Assembly (NCBI RefSeq): GCF_900323885.1
Contig: NZ_OOHJ01000018.1
Coordinates: 3,645,001 to 3,709,000 of the forward strand
Direction of reading: 5' to 3'
Source: [Actinomadura] parvosata subsp. kistnae
GTDB taxonomy: Bacteria; Actinomycetota; Actinomycetes; Streptosporangiales; Streptosporangiaceae
DNA: 64,000 nt
Part shown: positions 8,554 to 26,477 of the stretch, piece after piece
Position numbering within the stretch: the stretch's first letter is position 1
Layout of the letters: each line of letters begins with the position of its first letter
Translations under genes and position numbers: made by a program
The notes under the pieces: model-generated
Databases searched by the model: none
The model's input: only the letters and a program-made list of their open reading frames with translations
What the model was told of the DNA's origin: nothing

Positions 8554-9555
8554 GTGGGCGTGGAAGTCGTGGTCGACGGGCTGACGAAGTCGTTCGGCCG
8601 GCAGGTCATCTGGGAGGACGTCTCGCTCACGCTGCCCGCGGGCGAGATCTCGGTGCTGCTCGGCCCCTCGGGCACCGGCAAGTCGGTCTTCCTCAAGACC
8701 ATGGTCGGCCTGCTGCGGCCGGACCGCGGGCACATCTGGATCGACGGCTTCGACCTGGCCCACTGCGCCGAGGCCAAGCTGTACGAGCTGCGCCGCCTGT
8801 TCGGCGTGCTGTTCCAGGACGGCGCCCTGTTCGGCTCGCTCAACCTCTACGACAACATCGCCTTCCCGCTGCGCGAGCACACGAAGAAGAGCGAGACCCA
8901 GATCCGCCAGATCGTCATGGAGAAGGTGGAGCTGGTCGGCCTCCTGGGCGCCGAGACGAAGCTGCCCGGCGAGATCTCCGGCGGCATGCGCAAGCGGGCC
9001 GGGCTGGCCAGGGCGCTGGTGCTGGACCCGGAGATCATCCTGTTCGACGAGCCCGACTCGGGTCTCGACCCGGTCCGCACCGCGATACTCAACCAGCTCA
9101 TCGTGGACATCAACGCCGAGATCGAGGCGACGTTCCTGATCGTGACGCACGACATCAACACCGCCCGTACGGTGCCCGACAACATCGGGCTGATGTTCCG
9201 GCGGGAGCTGGTGATGTTCGGCTCGCGGGAGATGCTGCTGTCGAGCGACGAGCCGGTGGTGCGGCAGTTCCTGAACGCCAGGAAGCACGGCCCGATCGGC
9301 ATGTCCGAGGAGAAGGACCTGTCGGAGCTGGAGGCCGAGGCGCAGATGGGGCACGATCCGGGACCGCTGCCGCCGATCCCGCCGCAGCTCATGCCGTCCG
9401 GGAACAAGATCCGCCGCACGCAGAGGCCGCCCGGCACGTGGCTGGCGGCCAACGGGGTGATCCCGCCGCAGGGCTCGTTCGTGGACGAGCGCGGGCGCAA
9501 CTGGCTGGAGGAGTACCCTCGCCTGATCAACGCCCACCTGCACGGGATCGCCTGA
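8554..9555 (+). CDS. mceG: MceG/MlaF-type ABC transporter ATPase
   Basis: ATP-binding subunit that powers Mce/Mla lipid importers. Walker A GPSGTGKS at residues 37-44, the signature ISGGMRKRAGLARAL, Walker B with IILFDEPDSGLDP and the H-loop IVTHD are all present. A C-terminal tail of about 80 residues (RTQRPPGTWLAANG onward) is longer than in MlaF and resembles actinobacterial MceG proteins. The second GTG (8554) is chosen because AGGGAAG lies six bases before it; the GTG at 8548 is possible. Mycobacterial mkl also lies between rplJL and rpoB. No permease or MCE gene is in the window, so partners must be elsewhere. Confidence 0.88.
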   Translation: MGVEVVVDGLTKSFGRQVIWEDVSLTLPAGEISVLLGPSGTGKSVFLKTMVGLLRPDRGHIWIDGFDLAHCAEAKLYELRRLFGVLFQDGALFGSLNLYDNIAFPLREHTKKSETQIRQIVMEKVELVGLLGAETKLPGEISGGMRKRAGLARALVLDPEIILFDEPDSGLDPVRTAILNQLIVDINAEIEATFLIVTHDINTARTVPDNIGLMFRRELVMFGSREMLLSSDEPVVRQFLNARKHGPIGMSEEKDLSELEAEAQMGHDPGPLPPIPPQLMPSGNKIRRTQRPPGTWLAANGVIPPQGSFVDERGRNWLEEYPRLINAHLHGIA

Positions 9556-9732
9556 GTCTCCCCGTGGCGCCCCGCAAGGTCGAAGGGGCTGCCATCGCAA
9601 GGGGAAGGCGCGCTGGGCGCTCAGCGTGCCCCTGAGGGCCATCTGGGGGCATTTGCGGAGATCTTTCGCGTCTGGCCGATTCGCTCCGGACCGGCTCTGT
9701 CGATAAGAGGGCTTCACGAGCGGATGTCGCGT

Positions 9733-9738
9733 TATGAT
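9733..9738 (+). promoter_or_regulatory. Candidate -10 for the Mce-associated genes
   Basis: TATGAT, 35 bases before the GTG start, is close to the -10 consensus. No good -35 is seen at the right distance, so support is weak. Confidence 0.3.
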
Positions 9739-9772
9739 CCGGCAGCGACCGGCCGGAAAGGGGTGAGCAGAC

Positions 9773-10273
9773 GTGGCAGGACTCGCCGCCCGGCCCGCTC
9801 GCCTCCTGATCGCCGCGCTCAGCGGGGCGCTGGCGGTGCTGGTCGGCACGGGCGGGTGGATCGCGGCGCAGGCGCGCGAGGAGCAGGGCAGAGCGGACGA
9901 CAGGCAGGCCGTGCTCCAGGCGGCGGGCACGCACGCCAAGAACCTCGTCTCGCTGGACTACAAGAGCGCCGACGCCGACGTGCGGCGCATCCTCACCACC
10001 TCCACCGGCGCCGCCAGGGCCGAGTACGAGGCCAACGCCGCCAAGCTGAGGGCCACCACGGTCGAGAACAAGGTCGTCCAGCAGGGCGTGCTGCGCGCGA
10101 CCGGCCTGGTCTCGATGAGCGCCACGACGGCCAGGGTGCTGGTGGTGGCCGACGTGGAGATCCGCTGGGACGGCTCCCGCAGCGCGCCGCAGGAGCGCTT
10201 CTACCGCTGGCAGATGGATCTGAGCAAGGCCGGCGGCGCGTGGCTGGTCTCGAAGGTGGTGCAGGTCCAGTGA
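9773..10273 (+). CDS. Mce-associated membrane protein-like
   Basis: 166 residues: a short cytoplasmic N terminus, one membrane helix (about residues 10-30) and an exported domain ending in ERFYRWQMDLSKAGGAWLVSKVVQVQ-type strands, the pattern of Mce-associated (Mam/Omam) proteins with an NTF2-like fold. Such proteins stabilise Mce lipid importers. The position behind the MceG-type ATPase agrees. GTG start after GAAAGGGG. The stop TGA overlaps a GTG and lies in the first copy of a 38-bp repeat. Confidence 0.7.
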   Translation: MAGLAARPARLLIAALSGALAVLVGTGGWIAAQAREEQGRADDRQAVLQAAGTHAKNLVSLDYKSADADVRRILTTSTGAARAEYEANAAKLRATTVENKVVQQGVLRATGLVSMSATTARVLVVADVEIRWDGSRSAPQERFYRWQMDLSKAGGAWLVSKVVQVQ

Positions 10274-10366
10274 GGACCTTCGCGATCGTCAAGGTGGTGC
10301 AGGTCCGGTGAAGAGCATCGCGATCGTCAAGGTGGTGCGGGTCCAGTGAGGACCTTCGTGATCGTC
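10253..10366 (+). repeat. 38-bp unit in three tandem copies across a gene junction
   Basis: Copies begin at 10253, 10291 and 10329 with the core AAGGTGGTGC. The first holds the end of the upstream gene, the last the start of the downstream gene. Each unit carries a GTGA stop/start overlap. Copies 1 and 2 therefore encode two 13-codon ORFs (10270-10311 and 10308-10349, MRTFAIVKVVQVR and MKSIAIVKVVRVQ), each beginning inside the preceding stop. Two duplications of an original four-base gene overlap explain the arrangement. Confidence 0.88.
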
Positions 10367-10843
10367 CTGCTCGGCGTCCTCGTGGCCGCGGGCGGGGTGC
10401 TGGTGCCGCGGATGTGGTTCGACCTGCGGGAGCTGCGCGACAGCGACGCGGCCGGCGTGGCGGCCGTGGCGGCGGCCAGGAAGGCCGCGCCCGAGTTGCT
10501 GTCCTACGACTATCGGACGGTGGAGGAGGATCTGGCCCGGGCCGGGACGTTCACGACGGGCGAGCTGGCCGGGCACTACAAGGAGCTGGCGAAGACCCTG
10601 GTGCCGAAGGCGAAGGAGCAGAAGATCGTCCAGAACGTGGCCGTGGCGGGCGCCGGGGTGGAGCGCGCGGAGCCGGACCGGGTAGAGGTTCTGCTCTTCG
10701 TGAACACTGGTACGGTCAAGGAGATCCCCGGCAAAGAAGGGGTCCAGCAAGAGTTCACCCAGAACCGCGCCAGGTTCGTCATGGTGCGGCAAGGCTCTCG
10801 CTGGCTCGTGGCGGTGCTGTCCACCCTGCTGGGGACGGCCTGA
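10346..10843 (+). CDS. Second Mce-associated membrane protein-like
   Basis: 165 residues with one N-terminal membrane helix (about 4-22) and an exported domain that parallels its neighbour: LLSYDYRTVEEDLARAGTFTTGELAGHY aligns with LVSLDYKSADADVRRILTTSTG in the upstream protein, so the two are distant paralogues. Likely part of an Mce-type lipid uptake system with the ATPase encoded before them. The GTG start lies in the third copy of the 38-bp repeat and has no obvious separate ribosome site, which suggests translational coupling. Confidence 0.68.
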   Translation: MRTFVIVLLGVLVAAGGVLVPRMWFDLRELRDSDAAGVAAVAAARKAAPELLSYDYRTVEEDLARAGTFTTGELAGHYKELAKTLVPKAKEQKIVQNVAVAGAGVERAEPDRVEVLLFVNTGTVKEIPGKEGVQQEFTQNRARFVMVRQGSRWLVAVLSTLLGTA

Positions 10844-11094
10844 GGCCCCAGGTGATCGCGGGCGCGTCGCTACCTTCAATTGTTACCAAAAATCAGGTTT
10901 AGCGAAGCCTTTGATAGGGGTAACTCAGTCATCGCAACACCGGTTGTCGGCATGGGTTCGCCCCCCGGGGTGACAGAGCGTTAACCGCCCCCGTTCGCGG
11001 GTATCGTCTTGGGCCTGGCGGTAGGCGATCAGTCACACAGGGGAGAAAACCCAGCGTCGGGGCCCTGAGTCGGCTAAAAGTCGGGCTCACGGGC

Positions 11095-11123
11095 TTGACG
11101 TTTCCGCCTGAACGGGCGATGCT
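11095..11123 (+). promoter_or_regulatory. Predicted rpoB promoter, upstream
   Basis: TTGACG (11095-11100) and GATGCT (11118-11123) with a 17-base spacer. Confidence 0.45.
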
Positions 11124-11156
11124 GCGACCAACGTGGAGCATGCAGCGAGGGCGAAG

Positions 11157-11185
11157 TGGACAGGCGTGTGCCGTTCGGCTACACT
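11157..11185 (+). promoter_or_regulatory. Predicted rpoB promoter, main
   Basis: TGGACA (11157-11162) and TACACT (11180-11185) with a 17-base spacer. The -10 matches the strong actinobacterial housekeeping form. Confidence 0.65.
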
Positions 11186-11289
11186 GCCCCTTTGCGCTGC
11201 CCTTTGACGACCCGCGATGCTTGCTCACGTTGCGAGGTTGTCTGGCGTGCGTGTAGTCAGTCCGCCGCGAGCCCTCGGAAGGACATCTG

Positions 11290-14760
<3,471 letters not shown>

Positions 14761-14777
14761 GGGGGAGATCGCACACA

Positions 14778-18653
<3,876 letters not shown>

Positions 18654-18665
18654 CTGTTCTGGGTA

Positions 18666-18711
18666 GCGCGCCCGGGTCTCTCCGTCAGGAGAGCCCGGGC
18701 GCGTTGCTTTT
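18666..18711. terminator. Terminator after rpoC
   Basis: Arms CGCGCCCGGG (18667-18676) and CCCGGGCGCG (18694-18703) with TCTCTCC/GGAGAG inside and GTCA as loop, then TTGCTTTT. The stem could also serve the minus-strand operon ending at 18822. Confidence 0.88.
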
Positions 18712-18821
18712 CGGGTCTTTACGGCAAGCCGTGGGCAACCCACACGCCGCACGGGGCTGAGGGCCTTCCAGGGAGACGGCTGCTGAGCCCGTCAGTGGCG
18801 GGCCGCCGTTACGGCGTCTCG

Positions 18822-19181
18822 TCAGAGCATCCCCGTGACGAGGTCCTTCAGTTTCGCGGCCGCCTCCGTGATCGCGCTCACGCCGCCCGCCGAGGCCGTC
18901 AGCATCGCCAGGAAGCTCGTGAGGCGGTTCGGGCGTTGCTCGCCCGCCACCTCCTCCCGCAGCATTTCCACCGCCGTGCTGGTGCCCTGGGGGTCGGCCA
19001 GCTCGTTCTGGTGGCGGGCGACCACGGCCACCAGCTGGTCGAGGAGCCGGCGAAGCTCCTCCTGCTGGGGTCCGCCCGTGTTGACGACGCCGTGGAAGGT
19101 GGAGCCGGGGGCGTGGCCGAAGTTGGAGCCGGGCGCGTTGCCGAAGTTGGAGCCGCGGAAGTCGCCTTCGTACTGGGTCAT
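18822..19181 (-). CDS. Small protein with N-terminal GSNFGNAP repeats
   Basis: 119 residues, no recognised enzyme domain. Residues 10-31 are three eight-residue repeats (GSNFGNAP, GSNFGHAP, GSTFHGVV). The rest is helical: a coiled segment EELRRLLDQLVAVVARHQNEL, an acidic linker and a C-terminal hydrophobic helix pair (LTSFLAMLTASAGGVSAITEAAAKLKDLV). Its ATG overlaps the stop of the upstream FHA gene (ATGA), so the two are translationally coupled. The FHA protein ends with the same repeats. A matching motif at the C terminus of one protein and the N terminus of its neighbour is how known bacterial amyloid-signalling pairs are built; that role is inference. Confidence 0.72.
   Translation of the reverse strand: MTQYEGDFRGSNFGNAPGSNFGHAPGSTFHGVVNTGGPQQEELRRLLDQLVAVVARHQNELADPQGTSTAVEMLREEVAGEQRPNRLTSFLAMLTASAGGVSAITEAAAKLKDLVTGML
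19083..19154 (-). repeat. 24-bp coding repeats, small-protein copy
   Basis: Three units of 24 bases encode the glycine/asparagine/phenylalanine motif at the N terminus of the small protein. GS codon pairs start at 19154, 19130 and 19106. Confidence 0.85.
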
Positions 19182-21013
19182 GGGGTGTCGCCTTTCTGGG
19201 CCGGGCCGGTGCTGCCGCGGAAGCTGGAGCCCGGCGCGTTGCCGAAGTTGGAGCCCGGTGCGTTGCCGAAGTTGGAGCCGCGGGCGTCGATCTTGTTGTT
19301 GGTGATCTGGGTGATGCGCGCGGCCGCCTCGCCGGTGTCGATGCCGTGCTCGGTGAGGAAGCGGCTGACGGCCTTGAACACGGCCTCGTGGACGACCTGG
19401 TCGAACATCTCGACGTCCCGCTCGATGAAGAAGCGGCGCAGGTCGTCGCCCATGGCGAGCTCCCGTACGCTGATGATCGCGCCGTAGTCGTACAGGCCGC
19501 GGTGCTCGATGACCGTGCGGTCGTCGCGCTCCTGGCGGCGCAGGGCGGCGCTCCTGCCCCAGCGCCTGGCGATCCGGTAGGGCGCGCTGAGCAGCAGCGG
19601 GATCGTCGCGGCTGCGCCGGCGCCGAGGGCGACGGCGAGGCCGGTGAGCGGGTCGGAGGAGACCCGGTCCACCTCGGAGAACTCCGGCGCGAGCGGGTAG
19701 AGCATGAACGTGCCGCCTTCAAGGAAGAGGGAGCCGCGCAGCCGGACGGCCCTGAAGAAGATGGTCACGATGAGCTGGCCGCCCCAGCCGAGCACCTCCA
19801 CGCACAGGTAGACGCGGGCCGAGGACTCCGGCGTGCGGGAGACCGCCTGCAGCAGCTCGGCGTCGGCGGTGACCAGCGGCGGGGCGAGGGGGTCGGGCAG
19901 CAGCTCGGGGGCGTGGTTGATGTCGACGCCGTTGATGAACAGGCGCTCGGCCAGGCGGAGGTTGGGCAGGCCCGTGGCGGCCACCTCGCGGGCCAGGTGG
20001 GCGTGCACGTCGTCGGAGTGGAAGGGGCGGGGCGGCCGGTCCTTGTGGGCGGCCTTGGTGATGTCGAGGGCGAAGGACCAGCCGTGGTACTCCACGCCGC
20101 TGCCGACGAAGGGCCGGTAGCCGGAGAAGACCATGACGTTGCCGTGCTGGGCCTGCACGAGGCGGCCGACCTGGCGGCGGGCGTGCGGGCCGAGCGGGGC
20201 GGGGGCGGCGCCGGCGGTGAAGCGGCGGCTGGACAGGCGTCGGCCGAGGACGACGACCCTGGTGTGGAAGAGGTGGGCGGCCACCACCAGCCAGGCCAGG
20301 GCCAGCGGGAGCAGCAGGAGCAGGGCCAGCCGCGGCAGGCGGGTGACGTCCAGGTCGCGCAGGTCGTCCAGGGCGTCCACGCTGGGGAGGGCGCCGGTGG
20401 CGCCCGCTGCGAGGAGGGCGAGCGTGGCGGCGGCGATGAGCAGGAGCAGCACGTCGCGGACCGAGCGGTGGCGCTCGGCGGCCAGCGCGTGCTTGGCGAC
20501 GGCCGGCAGGTCCACGCCGTAGGAGGGGGCGGTGGCGCGGTAGGGGTGGCCGAGGGTCTCGCGGATGACCTGGTCGGCGAAGGACGCCTTGATGTAGCCG
20601 GCCGCGCAGAGGTAGCGGGTGGTGTTGGTCGGGCGCTGGAGGGGCGCGGAGGTGGTGTGGTGCTCGTCCGGCACGCCGCCGCCCTGGATCTGCAGCACCG
20701 CCTCCACGCCGCCCATACGGACGCGCTGGCCGAGCGCCAGGCGTACGGGCTGCAGGATGCGGGCGTCGTCGACCCAGGTGCCGTTGGTGGAGCCGCAGTC
20801 GCTGATCCAGGCGGAGCCGCCGGCCAGCCAGACGCGGGCGTGCCTGCGGCTGATCTCCTCGGAGGCGATGCGTAAGGGGGCGGTGCGGCCGATCTCGGCG
20901 GGGGTCTCGGAGACCGGCAGGCGCACGCCGCGCAGCTCGCGGGGGCGCACGAGGACGAGCTCGAAGGGGGAGGTGTGGGAGCCGGGCCACGGCCCGCCGG
21001 CCGCCTCAGACAA
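19178..21013 (-). CDS. FHA-domain membrane protein with C-terminal GSNFGNAP repeats
   Basis: 611 residues. An N-terminal FHA domain (about 20-110: IGRTAPLRI, EEISRRHARV, DCGSTNGTWVDD) should bind phosphothreonine, linking it to Ser/Thr kinase signalling. Two membrane helices lie near 183-205 and 225-250 and a third near 465-485. A soluble part (LYDYGAIISVRELAMGDDLRRFF) precedes a helix with FLTEHGIDTGEAAAR. Residues 579-602 are three repeats: GSNFGNAP, GSNFGNAP, GSSFRGST. The in-frame start is a TTG. A 19-codon ORF (21065-21006) overlaps it and may couple translation or mark a different true start. Function unknown. Confidence 0.75.
   Translation of the reverse strand: MSEAAGGPWPGSHTSPFELVLVRPRELRGVRLPVSETPAEIGRTAPLRIASEEISRRHARVWLAGGSAWISDCGSTNGTWVDDARILQPVRLALGQRVRMGGVEAVLQIQGGGVPDEHHTTSAPLQRPTNTTRYLCAAGYIKASFADQVIRETLGHPYRATAPSYGVDLPAVAKHALAAERHRSVRDVLLLLIAAATLALLAAGATGALPSVDALDDLRDLDVTRLPRLALLLLLPLALAWLVVAAHLFHTRVVVLGRRLSSRRFTAGAAPAPLGPHARRQVGRLVQAQHGNVMVFSGYRPFVGSGVEYHGWSFALDITKAAHKDRPPRPFHSDDVHAHLAREVAATGLPNLRLAERLFINGVDINHAPELLPDPLAPPLVTADAELLQAVSRTPESSARVYLCVEVLGWGGQLIVTIFFRAVRLRGSLFLEGGTFMLYPLAPEFSEVDRVSSDPLTGLAVALGAGAAATIPLLLSAPYRIARRWGRSAALRRQERDDRTVIEHRGLYDYGAIISVRELAMGDDLRRFFIERDVEMFDQVVHEAVFKAVSRFLTEHGIDTGEAAARITQITNNKIDARGSNFGNAPGSNFGNAPGSSFRGSTGPAQKGDTP
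19208..19279 (-). repeat. 24-bp coding repeats, FHA-protein copy
   Basis: Three 24-base units with GS codon pairs starting at 19279, 19255 and 19231. They are nearly identical in DNA to the units at 19083-19154 in the next gene. Confidence 0.85.
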
Positions 21014-21127
21014 TGCGGCCTCCGTCCGGGCGGCGCCCTGGGAGATGCTGGTGCATGCGTGTCATCCCTCTCGACGATTCGCCAGGTGACGCTAGCCGCG
21101 CGGTGAGGGGTTCGCTTCGGGGAGTGA

Positions 21128-21145
21128 CCTAGGGATTACCCTAGG
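21128..21145. promoter_or_regulatory. CCTAGGG-ATTA-CCCTAGG inverted repeat
   Basis: Perfect seven-base arms around ATTA, about 60 bases upstream of the minus-strand small ORF that leads into the FHA gene. The size suits a dimeric regulator site; the regulator is unknown. Confidence 0.45.
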
Positions 21146-21306
21146 ATGCTCGCCCAGTCTTAACCGGACCGATGCCGGAGCTTCGGCGAACAGCTCGCGA
21201 GATGGTCGCCGGGCCGGATATCATGACCCCCGGAGCTGTAGATGGGCTGGATGAGAAGGCCCAGGCGATCCGGAGTGGCAAGGCTTGCCCGCCTTGTCGC
21301 GCCGTT

Positions 21307-21335
21307 TTGACGTGTCGCCAGGGCCTGGGTAGTCT
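21307..21335 (+). promoter_or_regulatory. Predicted rpsL operon promoter
   Basis: TTGACG (21307-21312) and TAGTCT (21330-21335) with a 17-base spacer, in front of the str operon. Confidence 0.65.
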
Positions 21336-21562
21336 TGAGCATCGTGCCCGTCTTCTAGCGGGCTCTCGACCGTGCGCTCATTGCGGGCGCGGGACGGCTT
21401 CCTGGCTCGTAATCCTCGCGGACGTGTCTGTGTGAATAGCGCGACACGCCCGAGCGCGGGGGCGCCGAGACAAGAAAAACCAGCAGGTCATGACACCGGC
21501 AGTACCTGCGAAATGCAAGACCTCATGACGTAACACCGGCCAAGGCACGAAACGGAGTGGCA

Positions 21563-21937
21563 GTGCCCACTATTCAGCAGTTGGTCCGCAAGGGCCGGCA
21601 GGACAAGGTCTCCAAGACCAAGACTCCTGCCCTCAAGGGGAGTCCGCAGCGGCGCGGCGTGTGCCAGCGCGTTTACACCACGACTCCGAAGAAGCCCAAC
21701 TCGGCACTGCGTAAGGTGGCCCGCGTTCGGCTCACGAACGGCATCGAGGTCACGGCCTACATTCCCGGTGTGGGTCACAACCTCCAGGAGCACTCCATCG
21801 TGCTCGTGCGTGGCGGTCGTGTGAAGGACCTGCCTGGTGTTCGCTACAAGATCATCCGCGGTTCGCTCGACACCCAGGGTGTCCGCAACCGCAAGCAGGC
21901 CCGTAGCCGCTACGGCGCGAAGAAGGAGAAGAGCTAA
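21563..21937 (+). CDS. rpsL: 30S ribosomal protein S12
   Basis: S12 (uS12), 124 residues, part of the decoding centre. TTPKKPNSALRKVARV and HNLQEHSIVLVRGGRVKDLPG carry the two lysines that mark streptomycin-sensitive S12. The GTG at 21563 (six bases after AACGGAG) gives the family N terminus PTIQQLV; the GTG two codons earlier would add two residues. First gene of the str operon. Confidence 0.97.
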   Translation: MPTIQQLVRKGRQDKVSKTKTPALKGSPQRRGVCQRVYTTTPKKPNSALRKVARVRLTNGIEVTAYIPGVGHNLQEHSIVLVRGGRVKDLPGVRYKIIRGSLDTQGVRNRKQARSRYGAKKEKS

Positions 21938-21939
21938 CA

Positions 21940-22410
21940 ATGCCTCGTAAGGGTTCTCCTGGCCGTCGTCAGCTCATGTCTGACCCGGTTTACAGCTCGC
22001 CGCTGGTCACCGCCCTTATCAACAAGGTGCTTCTCGACGGCAAGCGCTCGATCGCCCAGTCGATCGTGTACGGCGCCCTCGAGGGCTGCAGGGAGAAGAC
22101 GGGCAACGACCCGGTCGTCACCCTGAAGCGCGCGCTCGACAACGTGAAGCCGACCCTCGAGGTCCGCAGCCGCCGCGTCGGTGGCGCGACCTACCAGGTG
22201 CCGGTCGAGGTGCGCGCCGCGCGCAGCACCACCCTGGCTCTGCGCTGGCTGGTGCAGTACTCCCGCGCCCGCCGCGAGAAGACCATGACCGAGCGCCTCA
22301 TGAACGAGCTCCTCGACGCCAGCAACGGCCTCGGGGCGAGCGTGAAGAAGCGCGAGGACACCCACAAGATGGCCGAGTCCAACAAGGCCTTCGCTCACTA
22401 CCGCTGGTAG
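21940..22410 (+). CDS. rpsG: 30S ribosomal protein S7
   Basis: S7 (uS7), 156 residues, organises the 16S 3' head and contacts E-site tRNA. Starts PRKGSPGRRQLMSDP and contains VEVRSRRVGGATYQVPVEV, both diagnostic. Two bases after rpsL. Confidence 0.98.
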   Translation: MPRKGSPGRRQLMSDPVYSSPLVTALINKVLLDGKRSIAQSIVYGALEGCREKTGNDPVVTLKRALDNVKPTLEVRSRRVGGATYQVPVEVRAARSTTLALRWLVQYSRARREKTMTERLMNELLDASNGLGASVKKREDTHKMAESNKAFAHYRW

Positions 22411-22443
22411 TGAGTTCGACGAGACGACGAGGACGCGAGAGAA

Positions 22444-24543
<2,100 letters not shown>

Positions 24544-24554
24544 TTTCCAGTCCG

Positions 24555-24618
24555 GTCCCGCGAGGGGCCGGGCCGGGACTCTTGTCCTGGTCCCTGGTGG
24601 GGTGGTGAGAGCCACCCC
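24555..24618 (+). other. Hairpins in the fusA-tuf gap
   Basis: GTCCCG (24555-24560) pairs with CGGGAC (24574-24579), and GGGGTGG (24599-24605) with CCACCCC (24612-24618). No T-run follows, so attenuation or RNA processing rather than full termination is likely. Confidence 0.5.
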
Positions 24619-24693
24619 GCCGCCAAGGGGTTCGGGAGTTCCCGGGCCCGAGTGTGTAGACGAAAGTCAGTCAGATTCTCAAGGAGAGAACCA

Positions 24694-25887
<1,194 letters not shown>

Positions 25888-25900
25888 CTAGACCGTCGGG

Positions 25901-25937
25901 GCGGCGGTCGGCCCCGAACCTTCGGGCCGGCCGCCGC
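25901..25937 (+). terminator. Hairpin terminator after tuf
   Basis: Fourteen-base arms 25901-25914 and 25924-25937 pair with one mismatch around a nine-base loop. No T-run, as is common in high-GC actinobacteria. Confidence 0.65.
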
Positions 25938-26038
25938 ACCGCGTGAAGGACCCCATGCAAGGCGCCGTGATCCAGCAGTAGCTTCGGCCGGCGAGCCAAG
26001 GCGAGTGACCGAAGTCACTGCCGGATCACGGAAGAAAA

Positions 26039-26154
26039 GGCAGATCCATTGCGTCTGCCTCGTGGGGTTAATGCAGGTTCGACCTGCGTGAACACACAGC
26101 GGCACAGGCCGCACGATACTTTTTCAGACGACAGCGAAGGACACCGAGGCCACT
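26039..26154 (+). promoter_or_regulatory. S10 operon leader with two perfect hairpins
   Basis: GGCAGA (26039-26044)/TCTGCC (26054-26059) and GCAGGT (26073-26078)/ACCTGC (26082-26087) form compact hairpins just before rpsJ. In other bacteria L4 binds an S10 leader to shut down the operon; a similar role is inferred. Confidence 0.45.
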
Positions 26155-26463
26155 ATGGCGGGACAGAAGATCCGCATTCGGCTCAAGGCCTATGACCACG
26201 AGGTCATCGACAGCTCGGCCAAGAAGATCGTCGAGACGGTGACGCGGACTGGCGCGAAGGTCGCGGGCCCGGTGCCGCTGCCGACCGAGAAGAACGTGTA
26301 CTGCGTCATCCGCTCGCCGCACAAGTACAAGGACAGCCGCGAGCACTTCGAGATGCGCACGCACAAGCGGCTGATTGACATCATCGACCCGACCCCCAAG
26401 ACGGTTGACTCGCTCATGCGGCTCGACCTCCCCGCGGGTGTCGACATTTCGATCAAGCTCTGA
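26155..26463 (+). CDS. rpsJ: 30S ribosomal protein S10
   Basis: S10 (uS10), 102 residues, in the 30S head and a partner of NusB in antitermination. KIRIRLKAYDHEVID and HFEMRTHKRLIDI are diagnostic. First gene of the S10 cluster. Confidence 0.98.
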   Translation: MAGQKIRIRLKAYDHEVIDSSAKKIVETVTRTGAKVAGPVPLPTEKNVYCVIRSPHKYKDSREHFEMRTHKRLIDIIDPTPKTVDSLMRLDLPAGVDISIKL

Positions 26464-26477
26464 GGGAACGCACTGAC

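Larger units (their letters stand above)
10844..11289 (+). other. 446-bp rpoB upstream region
   Basis: No gene is recognised. An AT-richer patch at 10875-10925 has inverted half-sites GTTACC (10882-10887) and GGTAAC (10919-10924). Two promoter-like pairs follow (listed separately). About 105 bases of untranslated leader lie between the nearer one and rpoB. Confidence 0.6.
21014..21562 (+). other. 549-bp region between FHA gene and rpsL
   Basis: Divergent intergenic region with no convincing full gene. It holds the 19-codon minus ORF at 21006-21065, the perfect inverted repeat at 21128-21145, the rpsL promoter at 21307-21335 and a leader of about 220 bases before rpsL. Confidence 0.6.

Noticed and set aside
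19346..20875. 509-codon plus frame inside the FHA gene
   Set aside because: Composition-driven mirror of the minus-strand gene, which has clear FHA motifs.
21172..21435. 87-codon plus ORF before rpsL
   Set aside because: It crosses the predicted rpsL promoter, has no ribosome site and shows no family features.
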